From NCBI RefSeq assembly GCF_023065955.2, contig NW_026623100.1:11943001-12007000 (forward strand): a DNA stretch of 64,000 bases. The letters are read 5' to 3'. This stretch comes from Ursus arctos (taxonomy: Eukaryota > Chordata > Mammalia > Carnivora > Ursidae). Below the pieces are notes generated by a model. It was not told where the DNA came from, did no database searches, and worked only from the letters and a program-made list of their open reading frames with translations. Both the position numbers and the translations under genes were made by a program. The first letter of the stretch is position 1; every line of letters begins with the position of its first letter. Below are positions 30,801 to 43,709 of the stretch, in pieces.

Positions 30801-32249
30801 GGGAATGCATCTCACAGCTCCTCCCCAGAATGCACCGCAGCGCTGCTCACAGCATCGCACCGCCTGAATTGAGGTCACAGAACTGAGAACCTTAGGTCTG
30901 TACTCATCAAGAGGACCTGCTGAGTAAAGATCTGGATTCAAATCTGTGGTGGTATTTGCTACTAGCACGCACTTTGACGCCTCTCCGAAGCCCCCGTGGT
31001 GCCTCAGTCTGACTGTTGGGGGGGCAGGGACTAGAGCGGTAGAACACGGTTGTTAGGAGTTGAGCCTTGGCAGTCAGACAGACCCGGCTTAGGATCCCCA
31101 GGCTGCCACACCAGCTCCGTGATGTTGGACAAGTCACGGAACTTGTGTGAGCCTCAGTTTCTTCATCTGTACGATGGGAATGATGATAGTTCCTGCCTCT
31201 GACAGTTACTATGAAAGTTAAATAAACTAATCTGTGTAAATCCCCTTCACCCTTTTCTGGAGGAGGTCAGGCTAAAAACCGGCATCCAGGTTGGGACCTT
31301 CTATTTAAAAGGAAGAGGAAAAAGCCGAGAACCTGGACCCATTTTTCTCTGCTCATCTGAACGTTCCCAGAGGGCAGAGGCCGTGTCTGGTGTATCTTGT
31401 GCCTGTGGTGTCCAGCTGATAGATGACCGAACGTTTATAAAAGAGGGAGATGCAAGGTTCTGTATTTGTTTTTGTTTGTTTAAATATTTTTAAGTAATCT
31501 CTGCACCCAACATGGGGCTCACACAACCCCAAGACCAAGAGTCGCACGCTCCATCAGCTGAGCCAGCCAGGCGTCCCCCATCTGTACTTACTTACTTACT
31601 TACTTACTTATTTATTTTTAAAGATTTTATTTATTTATTCGACAGAGATAGAGACAGCCAGCGAGAGAGGGAACACAAGCAGGGGGAGTGGGAGAGGAAG
31701 AAGCAGGCTCATAGCGGAGGAGCCTGATGTGGGGCTCGATCCCATGACGCCGGGATCACGCCCTGAACCGAAGGCAGATGCTTAACCGCTGTGCCACCCA
31801 GGCGCCCCCCATCTGTATTTATTTTTAATGTGCAGTCCTGGACAGAGAAGAATGGCTACGGAGCAGAGGACACAAGACAAGAAAAACTCAAGCTAACTGC
31901 CAGGAATAGCACTAGAGAATTCTGCCAATCTTCATGCAAGTTGTTGGGATTTGTTAGGAAGTAGGGGAGATCTACTCAAATTGCCAGTGTCTCCCTAATA
32001 TTACCATAAGACCTATTTTAGGACCAAGAGATTCCCCGAAGTGGAACAAGAAAGGGCAGGGCCCCGGGTGGGTATGACTTTTGATTCAGGCATCTTTCTC
32101 CACAGGCTGCTGAGAAGGGTCATGTGGACATTTGCTCCCTGCTCTTGGAACACAGCCCAGCCCTGAAGGCTGTCCGGGATCGGAAGGCACGACTAGCATG
32201 TGACCTGCTGCCCTGCAACAGTGACCTGTGGGACCTGCTGGCCACCTGA
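21847..32249 (+). CDS. ANKRD39: Ankyrin repeat domain protein 39, complete
   Basis: Four exons (21847-21946, 26389-26492, 26915-27118, 32106-32249) encode 183 aa, the length I recall for the human protein. After a short Cys-rich N-terminus (CADGPCCSW) and the segment [19 protein letters not shown], ankyrin repeats occupy about residues 30-165. They show the family signatures [37 protein letters not shown] and [17 protein letters not shown]. The small C-terminal segment ends [14 protein letters not shown]. Ankyrin repeats are protein-binding folds, and the partner and role of ANKRD39 are not established, so I assign no further function. Exon 1 ends in phase 1 inside the glycine codon of RGIW; the other junctions are phase 0. 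The gene spans 10.4 kb for 552 coding bases because introns 1 and 3 are packed with transposon copies. The ATG is the first in the island exon and is in good Kozak context (gacATGG). Confidence 0.95.
22690..23115 (+). repeat. L2 LINE fragment
   Basis: The stretch resembles L2 3'-region sequence in plus orientation: cttcagccacactgggctcg, then tcttggctcaaatatcacct and cctcagagacccaccctga. It is old and truncated, in ANKRD39 intron 1. Confidence 0.65.
23128..23362 (+). mobile_element. MER20 DNA transposon copy
   Basis: The sequence matches MER20 landmarks: gtagttctcaactgggggcg at the 5' end, gagggtgctacggtcatcta, ccagggatgctggtctacat and cctacaatgcgcaggacagt. MER20 is a non-autonomous hAT element. 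A g-tract occurs near 23180. Confidence 0.75.
23770..23885 (+). mobile_element. Carnivore SINE, short tRNA-only form
   Basis: The copy starts gggagcacctgggtggctcc. It has a tRNA-like body with the B-box-like agttcgagcccc and then goes directly to an (AAAT)n tail, without the pyrimidine-rich segment of the longer type. Confidence 0.85.
24330..24425 (-). mobile_element. Carnivore SINE, inverted, tRNA-only form
   Basis: This is the reverse complement of the short SINE form, containing ggggctcgaactcatgaccc and ending gagccagccgggcacccc. Confidence 0.8.
24798..25009 (-). mobile_element. Carnivore SINE, inverted, full length
   Basis: Poly(T) head, aagattttatttatttattc, the cagccagcgagagagggaac segment, and the tRNA-like end ccacccaggcgcccc. 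ctggatcc occurs immediately on both sides, consistent with a target-site duplication. Confidence 0.92.
25290..25580 (+). repeat. L2 LINE 3' end
   Basis: L2 landmarks in order are cttcaaatgtcaccgtatca, gatgccatccctgaccactg and agtattcagtaaatatttgc followed by tgaatgagtgaag. It lies in ANKRD39 intron 1. Confidence 0.75.
25985..26285 (+). repeat. L2 LINE 3' end interrupted by a SINE
   Basis: The left part contains cttgttcacggctagctcac and ctaggacagtccttagcaca. The right part resumes as gttaatatttgttgagtgaa. The SINE at 26073-26256 splits the copy, and ctcagttaa is duplicated at 26064-26072 and 26257-26265. Confidence 0.75.
26073..26256 (-). mobile_element. Carnivore SINE inserted in an L2 copy
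   Basis: The inverted SINE ends gactgagccacccaggcacc. Its A/T tail has become a (GATT)n tract at about 26085-26118. The 9-bp target duplication ctcagttaa flanks it. Confidence 0.9.
26660..26825 (-). repeat. MIR element
   Basis: This is inverted MIR: caatcctatgaggtaggaat, ttatccccattttcctgttg, aggaaacggatgc and ccaggtcacacagctaacgg. It lies between ANKRD39 exons 2 and 3. Confidence 0.8.
27673..27903 (+). mobile_element. Carnivore SINE, young full-length copy
   Basis: The copy starts ggggcgcctgggtggcacag, has the full pyrimidine-rich segment, and ends in a long A/T-rich (AAAT)n/(AAAAT)n tail. A perfect 15-bp target duplication, aaaatagaaaagttg, lies at 27658-27672 and 27904-27918, which argues for recent insertion into ANKRD39 intron 3. 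Confidence 0.95.
28447..29259. mobile_element. Tigger1-like DNA transposon, internally deleted
   Basis: Terminal inverted repeats are caggcgtacctc at 28447-28458 and gaggtgtgcctg at 29248-29259. Internal landmarks of the Tigger (pogo/Tc1-mariner) family include tataaaagtcatgtttatgt, tttgccgcattgactgac, gaggccactgcagggctgtt and aaaagtttgaaatagttcgg. The full-length element, as I recall it, is about 2.4 kb. This copy is 813 bp and lacks the transposase region. The junction lies at about 28811-28828. It sits in ANKRD39 intron 3 and cannot move on its own. Confidence 0.85.
29430..29530 (+). mobile_element. Carnivore SINE, tRNA-only form, tRNA-Lys-like
   Basis: The body ggctcagtcggtagagcac, with agttcaagccccacgttggg, resembles tRNA-Lys closely. 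The 5' end gggcgcgcctggcc cannot form a proper acceptor stem with the 3' side, so it is a SINE and not a tRNA gene. Confidence 0.8.
29774..29819 (+). repeat. (CTTC)n microsatellite
   Basis: A run of cttc/cctt units immediately precedes an inverted SINE and is partly shared with its target site. Confidence 0.75.
29828..30034 (-). mobile_element. Carnivore SINE, inverted, full length
   Basis: T-rich head, aaagattttatttatttatt, cagccagcgagagagggaac, and the tRNA-like end ccacccaggcgcccc. The motif ccttcctgtttt flanks both ends. Confidence 0.92.
30290..30510 (+). repeat. L2 LINE 3' end
   Basis: gacttgatcttgtttactgt, ccagctcttagcacaggtgc and cagcaagtatttgctgagtg followed by aacaactga are L2 tail landmarks. 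The left edge is approximate. Confidence 0.65.
31034..31225 (+). repeat. MIR element
   Basis: gagcggtagaacacgg head, gcagtcagacagacccggct, ggacaagtcacggaacttgt, cctcagtttcttcatctgta and gatgggaatgatgatagttc match MIR in order. Confidence 0.85.
31478..31578 (-). mobile_element. Carnivore SINE, inverted, tRNA-only form
   Basis: taagtaatctctgcacccaa, catggggctcacacaacccc and the end gctgagccagccaggcgtcc. A second, younger SINE is inserted directly beside it. Confidence 0.8.
31588..31807 (-). mobile_element. Carnivore SINE, inverted, full length
   Basis: An (ACTT)n tract at about 31586-31610 forms its degenerate tail, followed by aaagattttatttatttatt, cagccagcgagagagggaac and the end ccacccaggcgcccc. 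ccatctgta occurs on both sides as the target duplication. Confidence 0.9.
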
Positions 32250-32500
32250 GCTGCCACCTTTCTGTCACAGGCTGCCATGCAAGAGGACACAGACTAGCCC
32301 TCCCAGCCCCTCCTTGTTCCACATCCGTGCTGCAGGGTGGGAACCTGAGGCCCGAAGAGCCCCATTCTGGCCACTGTGGGAGCGAGGGAGTAGATGTGGG
32401 GCTGCAAGTGCTTAAGCCTGAACAGATGATCATATTCTAAATTCGTTCATGTGGAAACATCTATCCGTTTGGAAAAAATAAAGTTGTATCCTTACCTCAT
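32250..32500 (+). other. ANKRD39: ANKRD39 3' UTR
   Basis: The 3' UTR is short, about 250 bp from the TGA at 32249 to just past the AATAAA at 32477-32482. Confidence 0.8.
32477..32482 (+). terminator. ANKRD39: ANKRD39 polyadenylation signal
   Basis: A canonical AATAAA lies 228 bp beyond the stop codon. Confidence 0.8.
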
Positions 32501-32604
32501 CCCATGCACAAAAATAAGTTTCAAGTAGATTAAAGACCTAAGTATAAAAACAGAGCTATGTAAGAGAAGAAACGGTGGGACATACGACAGATTGAAAGCT
32601 GCTT

Positions 32605-32750
32605 TCTAGCTGAATGGCCTCGGGAAAGGTCACTTTGCCCATCTGCTTCCTCTGTGACGTGAGGTTGGTTATAACAGGGCCTGCCTCAGAGGCCTCGCGG
32701 AGGTGAAGGGAGCGAGTATATGGAGGGCACCAGAGTGTGCTAGGCACCTT
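32605..32750 (+). repeat. MIR element
   Basis: cctcgggaaaggtcactttg, catctgcttcctctgtgacg, gcctgcctcagaggcctcgc and a gaggtgaag tail segment follow the MIR order. Confidence 0.6.
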
Positions 32751-33659
32751 GCAGACAGTGTGTCAGAGCACCCATTCCTCAGTTTTCTTCCATTTGAACA
32801 ACCTGATAGGTGAGCAAGTGCTGTTGCTCTGTTGTGCACTGCTAACGACCGCCTGTCTTCTCGGAACTTCCTGTGCACACCTGTGGCCTATTAAAGATTT
32901 TCTTCCTTTTATTGATTCATAGGAGTTATGTGTTCTGGATATTAATCTTGCTGCTTATATATATATTTTTCTTTCTTACCATCACTTTGTTACTATCTGT
33001 TCTTGGAAATTGGTACACCCACCTTAGATGGGAGTTTGGCAGTATCTATCAAAATTTAGATGAGTAGGGCCAATGATTCGATTTTCCTGTAGCTACCTAG
33101 AGAAATATCCACGTGTACAAAGATATTTACTCACAGAAACATCTACAGAGTTGTGCATTGGAGCATGTGCTGTCATGTAAGGGAGAAAGGAGGTAAGCTA
33201 AGTGCTCCCTGCTGGGGAAGTGATTAATTCTGGTACGCGTGTCACTGGAATGCAGTGTAGCGGAGTGCAGTGTGGACTAACGGGCGAAGTGTGCTGAGTT
33301 GCGATCACAGTAGGATGCCTCTTGAAACATGGCTGTGGAAACCTGCATGTACAGATACAAAATTACAGGAAGAAAGTCAGGAGGGTGTATATTATACCGG
33401 TACCTGTGGTGGCCCCTGGTCTGCTGTGGTGAGAGCGGTTCTCCAGTGCATCTTGAGCTTTATTGGTTAGGTTTGGGTTTTTTACAAGGAGTAATTTTTT
33501 TGGTAAGAATTAATACCAGTTTCCTGTGGAAGAAAGTAGTCTTCTGATGAGAATTGCCGATGAACCCTGTTGGTGCAAAATGCCCTTGTCCTTGAATGTT
33601 GGAGAGGAGTTTTAGAGTTGGCCGACAGTGGAGTCCAGAGCTAAAGTCCGTCTTGTCTT

Positions 33660-33857
33660 GGGGCGCCTGGGTGGCAGTCATTAAGCGTCTGCCTTCGGCT
33701 CAGGGCGTGATCCCAGAGTCCTGGGATCAAGCCCCACATCAGACTCCTCCGCTGGGAGCCTGCTTCTTCCTCTCCCACTCCCCCTGCTTGTGTTCCCTCT
33801 CTCGCTGGCTGTCTCTCTCTCTCTCAAATAAATAAATAAAATCTTAAAAAAAAAAAA
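33660..33857 (+). mobile_element. Carnivore SINE with damaged A-box region
   Basis: The copy is full length except that the head reads tgggtggcagtcattaagcg, missing a few bases of the usual tggcacagcggttaagcg A-box region. A perfect 17-bp target duplication, aaagtccgtcttgtctt, lies at 33643-33659 and 33858-33874, so the insertion is young. Confidence 0.93.
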
Positions 33858-34756
33858 AAAGTCCGTCTTGTCTTATTTACCCTCAGTCTAGGCGACTCTC
33901 CCTCTTCATAACCGAAGGCAAGAAATCAGCTTTGACAAAAATCCCTGATGCATAAGGACTGAGTTTCTTTTAAAGGCTCTGGGTTCCCTAAGTTTCAAAA
34001 CTTGGACGTATTTACTGAGAAGCCAGCTGTGGGTGGAGCCGTTCCCAGCCCTCTGGGGCCTTGGGCTGTCCCTGACCTGTACTCCCTCCCTCTCCTGGTC
34101 ATCCCTGCTCATGGAGCTCCAATTCTGGAGTCTTACTATCACATTTCCTTTCAAAGGTCAAGGCAGAATTCAAGGCACAGCTGGGTGAAGGGCATGCTGG
34201 GCATCTTAAATTAGGAAGTTTGACTTTGGTGGCTTGAGGCAGGTTGCTTTGTGACTAGATTAATGGCTAACGTTCCGTACTTGGACCCGGGGCAGATCTC
34301 AGTCCAGCCTCCCTGTGGGATGGCATGCTCCCTGCCCAGGAGAGCACTGGGTAGGTGACCTGCATGTGGGGCGTGGAAGGCTTTTCAAGAGGCAGGAGGT
34401 GCTGATGACAGGCTGGACTTGGCTCCTGGCCGTGGTGTAGTTTAATATGCTGGCTCTCGGCGTGGTGAGGGAGAAGCGGGGGGTGCCTGGGGGAGGAAAA
34501 CAGCAAGAGTACGGAGGGCAGCCTTGAAACTGGGAGTGGGGAAGTCGCTTGAAGCCTGATTTCCTCCTGTAGGTGCCATGCACATTCCTGAGGCCTTCAG
34601 CCTCTTGGGCCTTTCTAGGATTCTGGCCTCCTTTTGCTTAGGATGGGCTGGCTGGGTCTTTCAGGGTCTCAGGCACCTAGACCCGTGGCAGCTCGGCGGC
34701 TCGTGCTCAACTTTTTTTCTAGTGGCCCGGGCATCCCTGGCCCCATTACTCCTGCG

Positions 34757-34950
34757 CAGGTGCAGGGGATGGCACAGGTGCCGGAGAGCGGGTGTCTGAG
34801 CATGCACCTGACTCGGCTCCAGCGGCTTCTGTCTGCAGCGGGCTGCACGCCCACGCTGGTATTTTGGTCTGTGTTACAGAACCACTGAGCTATCTGGCCC
34901 GGCACAAGCCCCTGGCTGCCCTGCCCCCAGGAGGTAGCTCTCCTATAAAA
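34757..34950 (+). promoter_or_regulatory. ANKRD23: ANKRD23 promoter: TATA box and E-boxes
   Basis: A canonical TATAAAA lies at 34944-34950, 53 bp upstream of the ATG, which puts initiation near 34975 and gives a very short 5' UTR. Three E-boxes lie within about 200 bp upstream: CAGGTG at 34757-34762, CAGGTG at 34775-34780 and CACCTG at 34805-34810. CANNTG E-boxes bind MyoD-family factors, which fits the known striated-muscle expression of ANKRD23. There is no CpG island, unlike the three neighbouring promoters. Binding itself is inferred. Confidence 0.7.
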
Positions 34951-35002
34951 GGGCTGAGCAGCTCGGCTCCTCTCACTGGGGGCGTGAAGAGCAGGGGGGA
35001 CC

Positions 35003-38877
<3,875 letters not shown>

Positions 38878-40430
38878 CGACCGCAGCCCTGTACGGTCCC
38901 TTCTCAGCCACCATTCCACCCCCTTCACCTCCCCGCCTCGTGCCCTCGCAGTCATCTGCACCCCTCTGTGGTCGTCACCTCAGTCCTCTCGCCGGGGGCG
39001 GCCTCAGGCCAGCCCCAGCAGGTGATGAAGCAGGCCTCCCTGGCTCCAAGTGTCAGGAGGACCTGGTCCCTGCCAGGCTGTGCACTAGGATGGGCTGACG
39101 CAGGGGACCACAGGGAAGCCGGAAACAGAGCGGGTCCAGCTAAGGAACCTGGCAGTCCAGGTTGGAGCACGAGTGAAGAGTCCTAAGCCTCAAGCTGCCC
39201 GGGGCCGGGCGCTCGGTGTCCCCTGATCTCTGTCTAGGAGACTGAGCCCCTCCCTCCCAGGAAACAAGGGCCAGTTTCCTGGCCGGCAGCTGTTGTCCAG
39301 GCCTCACCGCTATCGGGCATTTCTGCAGCTGGCCGAGGCCCTCGGGCCAGGGGTTTCTCTGGGGACTCCATTCCTATCAGCAGCAACCCTGATAGCAGGT
39401 GGAGTGGCTCTAGCCAGCTCTGGCCTTAGGGCTTCTGGAGTTGGGTCTGGCAGTCTGGAGGGGTGCTGAACAGGTTTGAGGCCCCACTGCAGCACCCGTC
39501 CAGAACCGACCTGGTTGCCTCAGAAGCCCTAAGACTGAGAAGCTAGAGCTCATGCGTATTTTAGGGAAACCTTGTGCCTACAGTCTGAAGGCCTCGGTCA
39601 GCCTGCCTGCTGCTCTCTAGTTGGCCAGCTGATGGCGCTCTTTGTAGGGGTGAAATGCCTGGGAGCTGGGGATTGCTTGCGGCCCACCCAACTTTTGGGG
39701 TGGCGGCCCGTAACCCTACTTTGCCTCTGGCAACATCACTCTAGCACTAGAGCCTGAGCTCGGGCCTGGACCACGCAGCGCACCTGCCTGGCTTTACCCC
39801 ACCGCTGCAGTGGGACACCAAGGATCCAGCAGAGGGGAGTGAGGCGCACACGGACTGCTTCCCCTCCTCTGCTGCGTGGTGGCAGATTTAGGACCCACCT
39901 TCCCACAAGTTCTCCTCAAGGGTCCTTCCTTCACTGCCTTTTCCGCTTCACGTCGCACTGGTGTAGACCCGTACTGCTGGCAGGGCTGGGTCCGAATTGG
40001 CAGGAAGGGAATTTTAAACTCTGCCCTGAATGGAGAACCACAGGCTGAGGGACCGGCTTTAAGATGAAGGGTACCTCCCTCATGTATGTGAAGTACCTGG
40101 ATGGACATCCATCTTGCAGCAGTTCTTCCTAGTCTGACACTGGCGGCCTTCTTGGGCCAAGCACATGGCTATTCTTACTATGTGAAAAAGTGACTACAGC
40201 TCCCCCCTGGGAGCCACACACCTTCTCTTCCCATGGGCAGCTCCAACCCTGCAGGGAGCGGTGGTGACAGTTCACGCAGGTGCTGGAGCCAGAGAAGAAA
40301 CAGGTGTTCAAGTTCATGGAAAAAACGACTCCCTATCTAGAAGATGGGGACCCTTATGTGACAAAAACACCTTTTTATACACTTAAAAAATATATTTTGT
40401 TCATTAAAACTGTTGACTATCCCTCACAGC
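38878..40430 (+). other. ANKRD23: Probable ANKRD23 3' UTR
   Basis: About 1.5 kb of repeat-free sequence follows the TAA at 38877. The first plausible poly(A) signal is the ATTAAA variant at 40403-40408, in an A/T-rich stretch. No AATAAA was seen earlier. The extent is inferred. Confidence 0.5.
40403..40408 (+). terminator. ANKRD23: Candidate ANKRD23 polyadenylation signal (ATTAAA)
   Basis: This is the commonest variant hexamer, in A/T-rich context about 1.5 kb after the stop. An earlier non-canonical site is possible. Confidence 0.45.
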
Positions 40431-40629
40431 CTAGTTGTCTGTTCTGGCCTGGGGGGGCAGGGGGCAGCTCATTAGGCCCAGGGCCTGGTCCTCCTCAGCA
40501 GCAAAGCTCAACCTGTTAACCATACTGGCCTGACAGCAAGATGCGCCCCCAAGTGCATAGTGGGGAATCCAGGCACTTGGCTCCTGTGCTCAAGGCACCT
40601 CTCCACTCCTTGATGGACAAGTTCAAGGA

Positions 40630-40738
40630 GCAGTGGTTCTCAGCCTTGGCTGCTTATCACAATCACAAGGGAAGGTTTTAAAAGTCCTGATGTGCAAGCT
40701 AATTAAATCAGTGTCTCTGGAGGTGGGACTCAGGTATC
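40630..40738 (+). mobile_element. MER5A fragment, left part
   Basis: gcagtggttctcagccttgg, ccttggctgcttatcacaat and aattaaatcagtgtctctgg match MER5A (non-autonomous hAT). It stops at the left edge of the L1 copy. Confidence 0.7.
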
Positions 40739-41175
40739 CCCATTATCATGCAGACGACATACCTGTCTATGTAGGAAATCCTTAGGAATCCAAAAAACAC
40801 CTAGAATAAGGGAGTTCAAGATCTCAGGATATAAGATAAACCTACAAACGCGTATTTCTACATATTAGCAATGACTACATGCACACAAAAATCAAAAGCA
40901 CAGTACTGCTTAAAGTTGCCTTCAAAAACAAAATACTCAGATGTAAATCTAACACTTAAGAACTTGTATGTTGAAAACTACAACACACTGATGAATAAAA
41001 TCAAAGGCGGCTTAAATGGGAGACATACCTTGTTCATGGATTGGAAGATGAGATCTAGTAAAGATGTCAATTCTCCCCAAATTGATACACAGGTTTAATG
41101 AAGCTCCTACCAAATATCCCAGCAAGATTTTTTTGTAGATACAGTTAATTAGATGATATAAAAACTCATAGCTAA

Positions 41176-41349
41176 GGGGCACCTGGGTGGCTCAGTTGGT
41201 TAAGCAACCAACTCTTGACTTCGGCTCAGGTCATGATCTCAGGGTCCTGGGATCCAGGTCTGTGCTCAGCAGGGAGTCTGCCTTCAGGCCTCTCTACCTC
41301 CCTCCACTCCTCCCCCCTGCTGTCTTTCTAAAACAAATCTTTAAAAAAA
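41176..41349 (+). mobile_element. Carnivore SINE inside L1
   Basis: The head ggggcacctgggtggctcag begins right after aaaactcatagctaa (41161-41175). That 15-bp repeat recurs at 41514-41528, beyond the next SINE, so one SINE was inserted in the L1 and another landed next to or within it. Confidence 0.88.
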
Positions 41350-41360
41350 TAAAAGCTCAC

Positions 41361-41513
41361 GGGGTGCCTGGGTGGCTCAGCTGGTTAAGCATCTGCCTTC
41401 GGCTCAGGTCATTATCTCAGGGTCCTGGGATCAAGCCCCATAACAGGCTCCCTGCTCAGTGGGGAGTCTGCTTCTCCACCTCCCCCCCCCACTCGATCTC
41501 AAATAAAATTTTA
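41361..41513 (+). mobile_element. Carnivore SINE nested beside another SINE
   Basis: The head ggggtgcctgggtggctcag occurs directly after the A-rich tail of the previous copy. Both lie within one pair of L1-derived target duplications. Confidence 0.85.
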
Positions 41514-41602
41514 AAAACTCATAGCTAAAACAATTTTGAAAAATAAAGTGGGAGGAGCCAGTCTACCCAATTTCAAGACTTACTATAAAGCTACAGTAAT
41601 CA

Positions 41603-41778
41603 GGGGGCCTGGGCAGCTCAGTCGGTTAAGTGTCTGCCTTTGGCTCAGGTCATGATCCCGGAGTCTGGGGATCGAGCCTCACATCCATCAGGCGCCCTGC
41701 TCATGGGGGAGTCTGCTTCTCCTCCCTCTGCTCCCCCCCACCCTCACTCAGTCTCTCAAAATCTGAAAAAAAATAAAT
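41603..41778 (+). mobile_element. Carnivore SINE inside L1
   Basis: The head gggggcctgggcagctcagt is flanked by aaagctacagtaatca on the left and aaagctatagtaatca on the right, a 16-bp duplication with one mismatch. Confidence 0.88.
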
Positions 41779-43446
41779 AAAGCTATAGTAATCAAGACAA
41801 TGTGGTATTGATGGAGGGGCAGATACAGATCAATGGAACAGACAACCCAGAAATAGACACAAATATGCCCAGCTGATTTTTGACAAAGGTGTAAAAAATT
41901 CAATAGAAAGCCTTTTCAACAAATGGTACTGGAGCAACTGGACATCTATAGGCAAAAAAACCCCAACCACCCCAAAACCAAAACCAAAGACCTAAATCTT
42001 ATACAAAAACTCAAAATGGATCACACAGGTAAAGCATAAAACTATAAAAATTTTAGGAAAAACACCTAGGAGATAATCTTTGGGATCTAGGACAAGGTAA
42101 AGAATTCTTAGACATGATACCAAAAGCACAATCCATAAAAGAAAACTGGTAAACTGGACTTCATTAAAATTAACAACTTTGCTCTATAAAGGATCCTTTA
42201 TTAAGAGAATGAAAAAATAAGCTAGAGACTGGGAGAAAATGTTTGCAAACCAAAAACCCAACGAAGGACTAGTATTCAGAATATAGAAAGAACTCTCAAA
42301 ACAAAAGGAAAGACCAAACAATCCAACTAGAAATGGGCAGAAAACCACAGATCTCCCACAAAAGCAGCACATGAAAAGATACACACTAGCCATTGTGCTA
42401 ATACAACGGGAAACCACAAGATCTCTCTACACACCTTCCAGAATGGCTAAAAATAAAAAATGGTGACACCACCAAATGCTGGTGAGGATTTAGAGAAACT
42501 GGATCACTCACACGTCGCTGGGGGGGGGGGGGGCGCGTAAAACCGTACAGCTACTCCACAGGCACGTGGCAGTTTCTTTCAAAAACAAACTACACAGCGG
42601 CCACACAACTTAGCAATTGTATTACTGGACCTTTACCTCAGAAAACCCACGTTAACACAAAAACCTGTAAGGAATGTTCATAGCAGCTTTATTGGAACAG
42701 CCAAAAACCGGAAACCACCCAGATGTCCTTCAACGGGACAGTGAGTCTATCGAGGAATACTACGCAGCAATCAAAAGGAATGAACTATTGACACACGCAA
42801 CAACCTGGACGCATCTCTGGAATATTCTGCTGAGCGAAAAAAGCCAGTCCCAAATGGTCACATATTGTATGACCCCACTTACAGAACATTCTTGAAATGA
42901 CAAATTAGTGGTTGCCAGGGACTAGGGATGGAAGCCCGGGGGAGGGGGGGGGTGTCTGTGGCTCTAATGCGGCGCTCCGAGGGAGGTCCTTGTGGTGGCG
43001 GCACAGCTCTTCGTCAAGAGGGCCGTGGCAGCTACACAAATCTACCTAGGAGGACAGAACTACCACCCGCATGGTGCCAGTGTCAGCTTTGCGGTTCTGA
43101 TACTGTGTTCTGTGTGAGAGCAACCGCTGAGGAAAACTGGGTGAAGGGTCCCTCTAGCCTGCAACTTCCTACGATTCTGAGATTGTTTCAAAATAAAAAG
43201 TTAGAAAAAAGCAAGCAATAACTCTAAATGAAACTTGGTATCCTGGATCGGATCCTGCAACAGAAAAAGGACATTACTGGAAAAACTGGTGAGATCCAAA
43301 TAAAGTCTGTAATTTAGTTAACAGGTTTGTGCCAATGTTAATTTTTTTAGTTCTGATAGATGTACCAGGTTATGTAACATGTTTAACATTAGGGGACGCT
43401 GGGTGAAGGGTATATGGAATCCTTCTGTGACTCTAAAATTGTTTCA

Positions 43447-43560
43447 GAGGCTCCTGGCTGGCTCAGTAGAGCACACGACTCTTGACCTCAGGGTTGGGAG
43501 GTCAAGCCCCATGTTGGGTGTGGACCTTACTTTGCAGGGGGGGGGGGAATATATATTTTT
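43447..43560 (+). mobile_element. Carnivore SINE, tRNA-only form
   Basis: ggctcctggctggctcagta, then cacgactcttgacctcaggg and aagccccatgttgggtgtgg. It is truncated and followed by a g-tract and a degenerate tail. Confidence 0.75.
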
Positions 43561-43587
43561 TTTTAATTAAAACTGTTTCAAAAAATA

Positions 43588-43705
43588 AAATCCTGATGCC
43601 CAGATCAATTAAATCAGGCTCCCTGGAAGACAGGGCCCCAGGTATCAGTATTTTTCAATTTGCCAGGGATTCTAACATGCAGCCAAGGTTAAGAACCACT
43701 GTTCT
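43588..43705 (+). mobile_element. MER5A fragment, right part
   Basis: cctgatgcccagatcaatta, ccaggtatcagtatttttca and cagccaaggttaagaaccac end the element. About 60 bp overlaps in content with the left fragment at 40684-40738 but is diverged, so it may be a second copy. Confidence 0.7.
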
Positions 43706-43709
43706 GGAG

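Larger units (their letters stand above)
32501..34740. other. ANKRD39-ANKRD23 intergenic region
   Basis: No gene is recognised. A MIR lies near 32605-32750 and a young SINE at 33660-33857. The rest is unassigned, A+T-richer sequence. Confidence 0.6.
40740..43215 (+). mobile_element. L1 LINE 3' fragment with nested SINEs
   Basis: The copy contains degenerate L1 ORF2 C-terminal and 3' UTR sequence in plus orientation. Landmarks are cctgtctatgtaggaaatcc, aagacaatgtggtattgatg, cagatcaatggaacagacaa, tgatttttgacaaaggtg, aatactacgcagcaatcaaa and a terminal aaataaaaagttagaaaa. The reading frame is broken many times and no full ORF survives. Three SINEs are inserted (41176-41349, 41361-41513, 41603-41778). 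It separates the convergent ANKRD23 and CNNM3 genes. Confidence 0.88.

Noticed and set aside
42674..42895. Open frame starting MFIAALLEQPKTG as a small gene
   Set aside because: It is a fragment of the L1 3' region, with the usual L1 sequence order on both sides.
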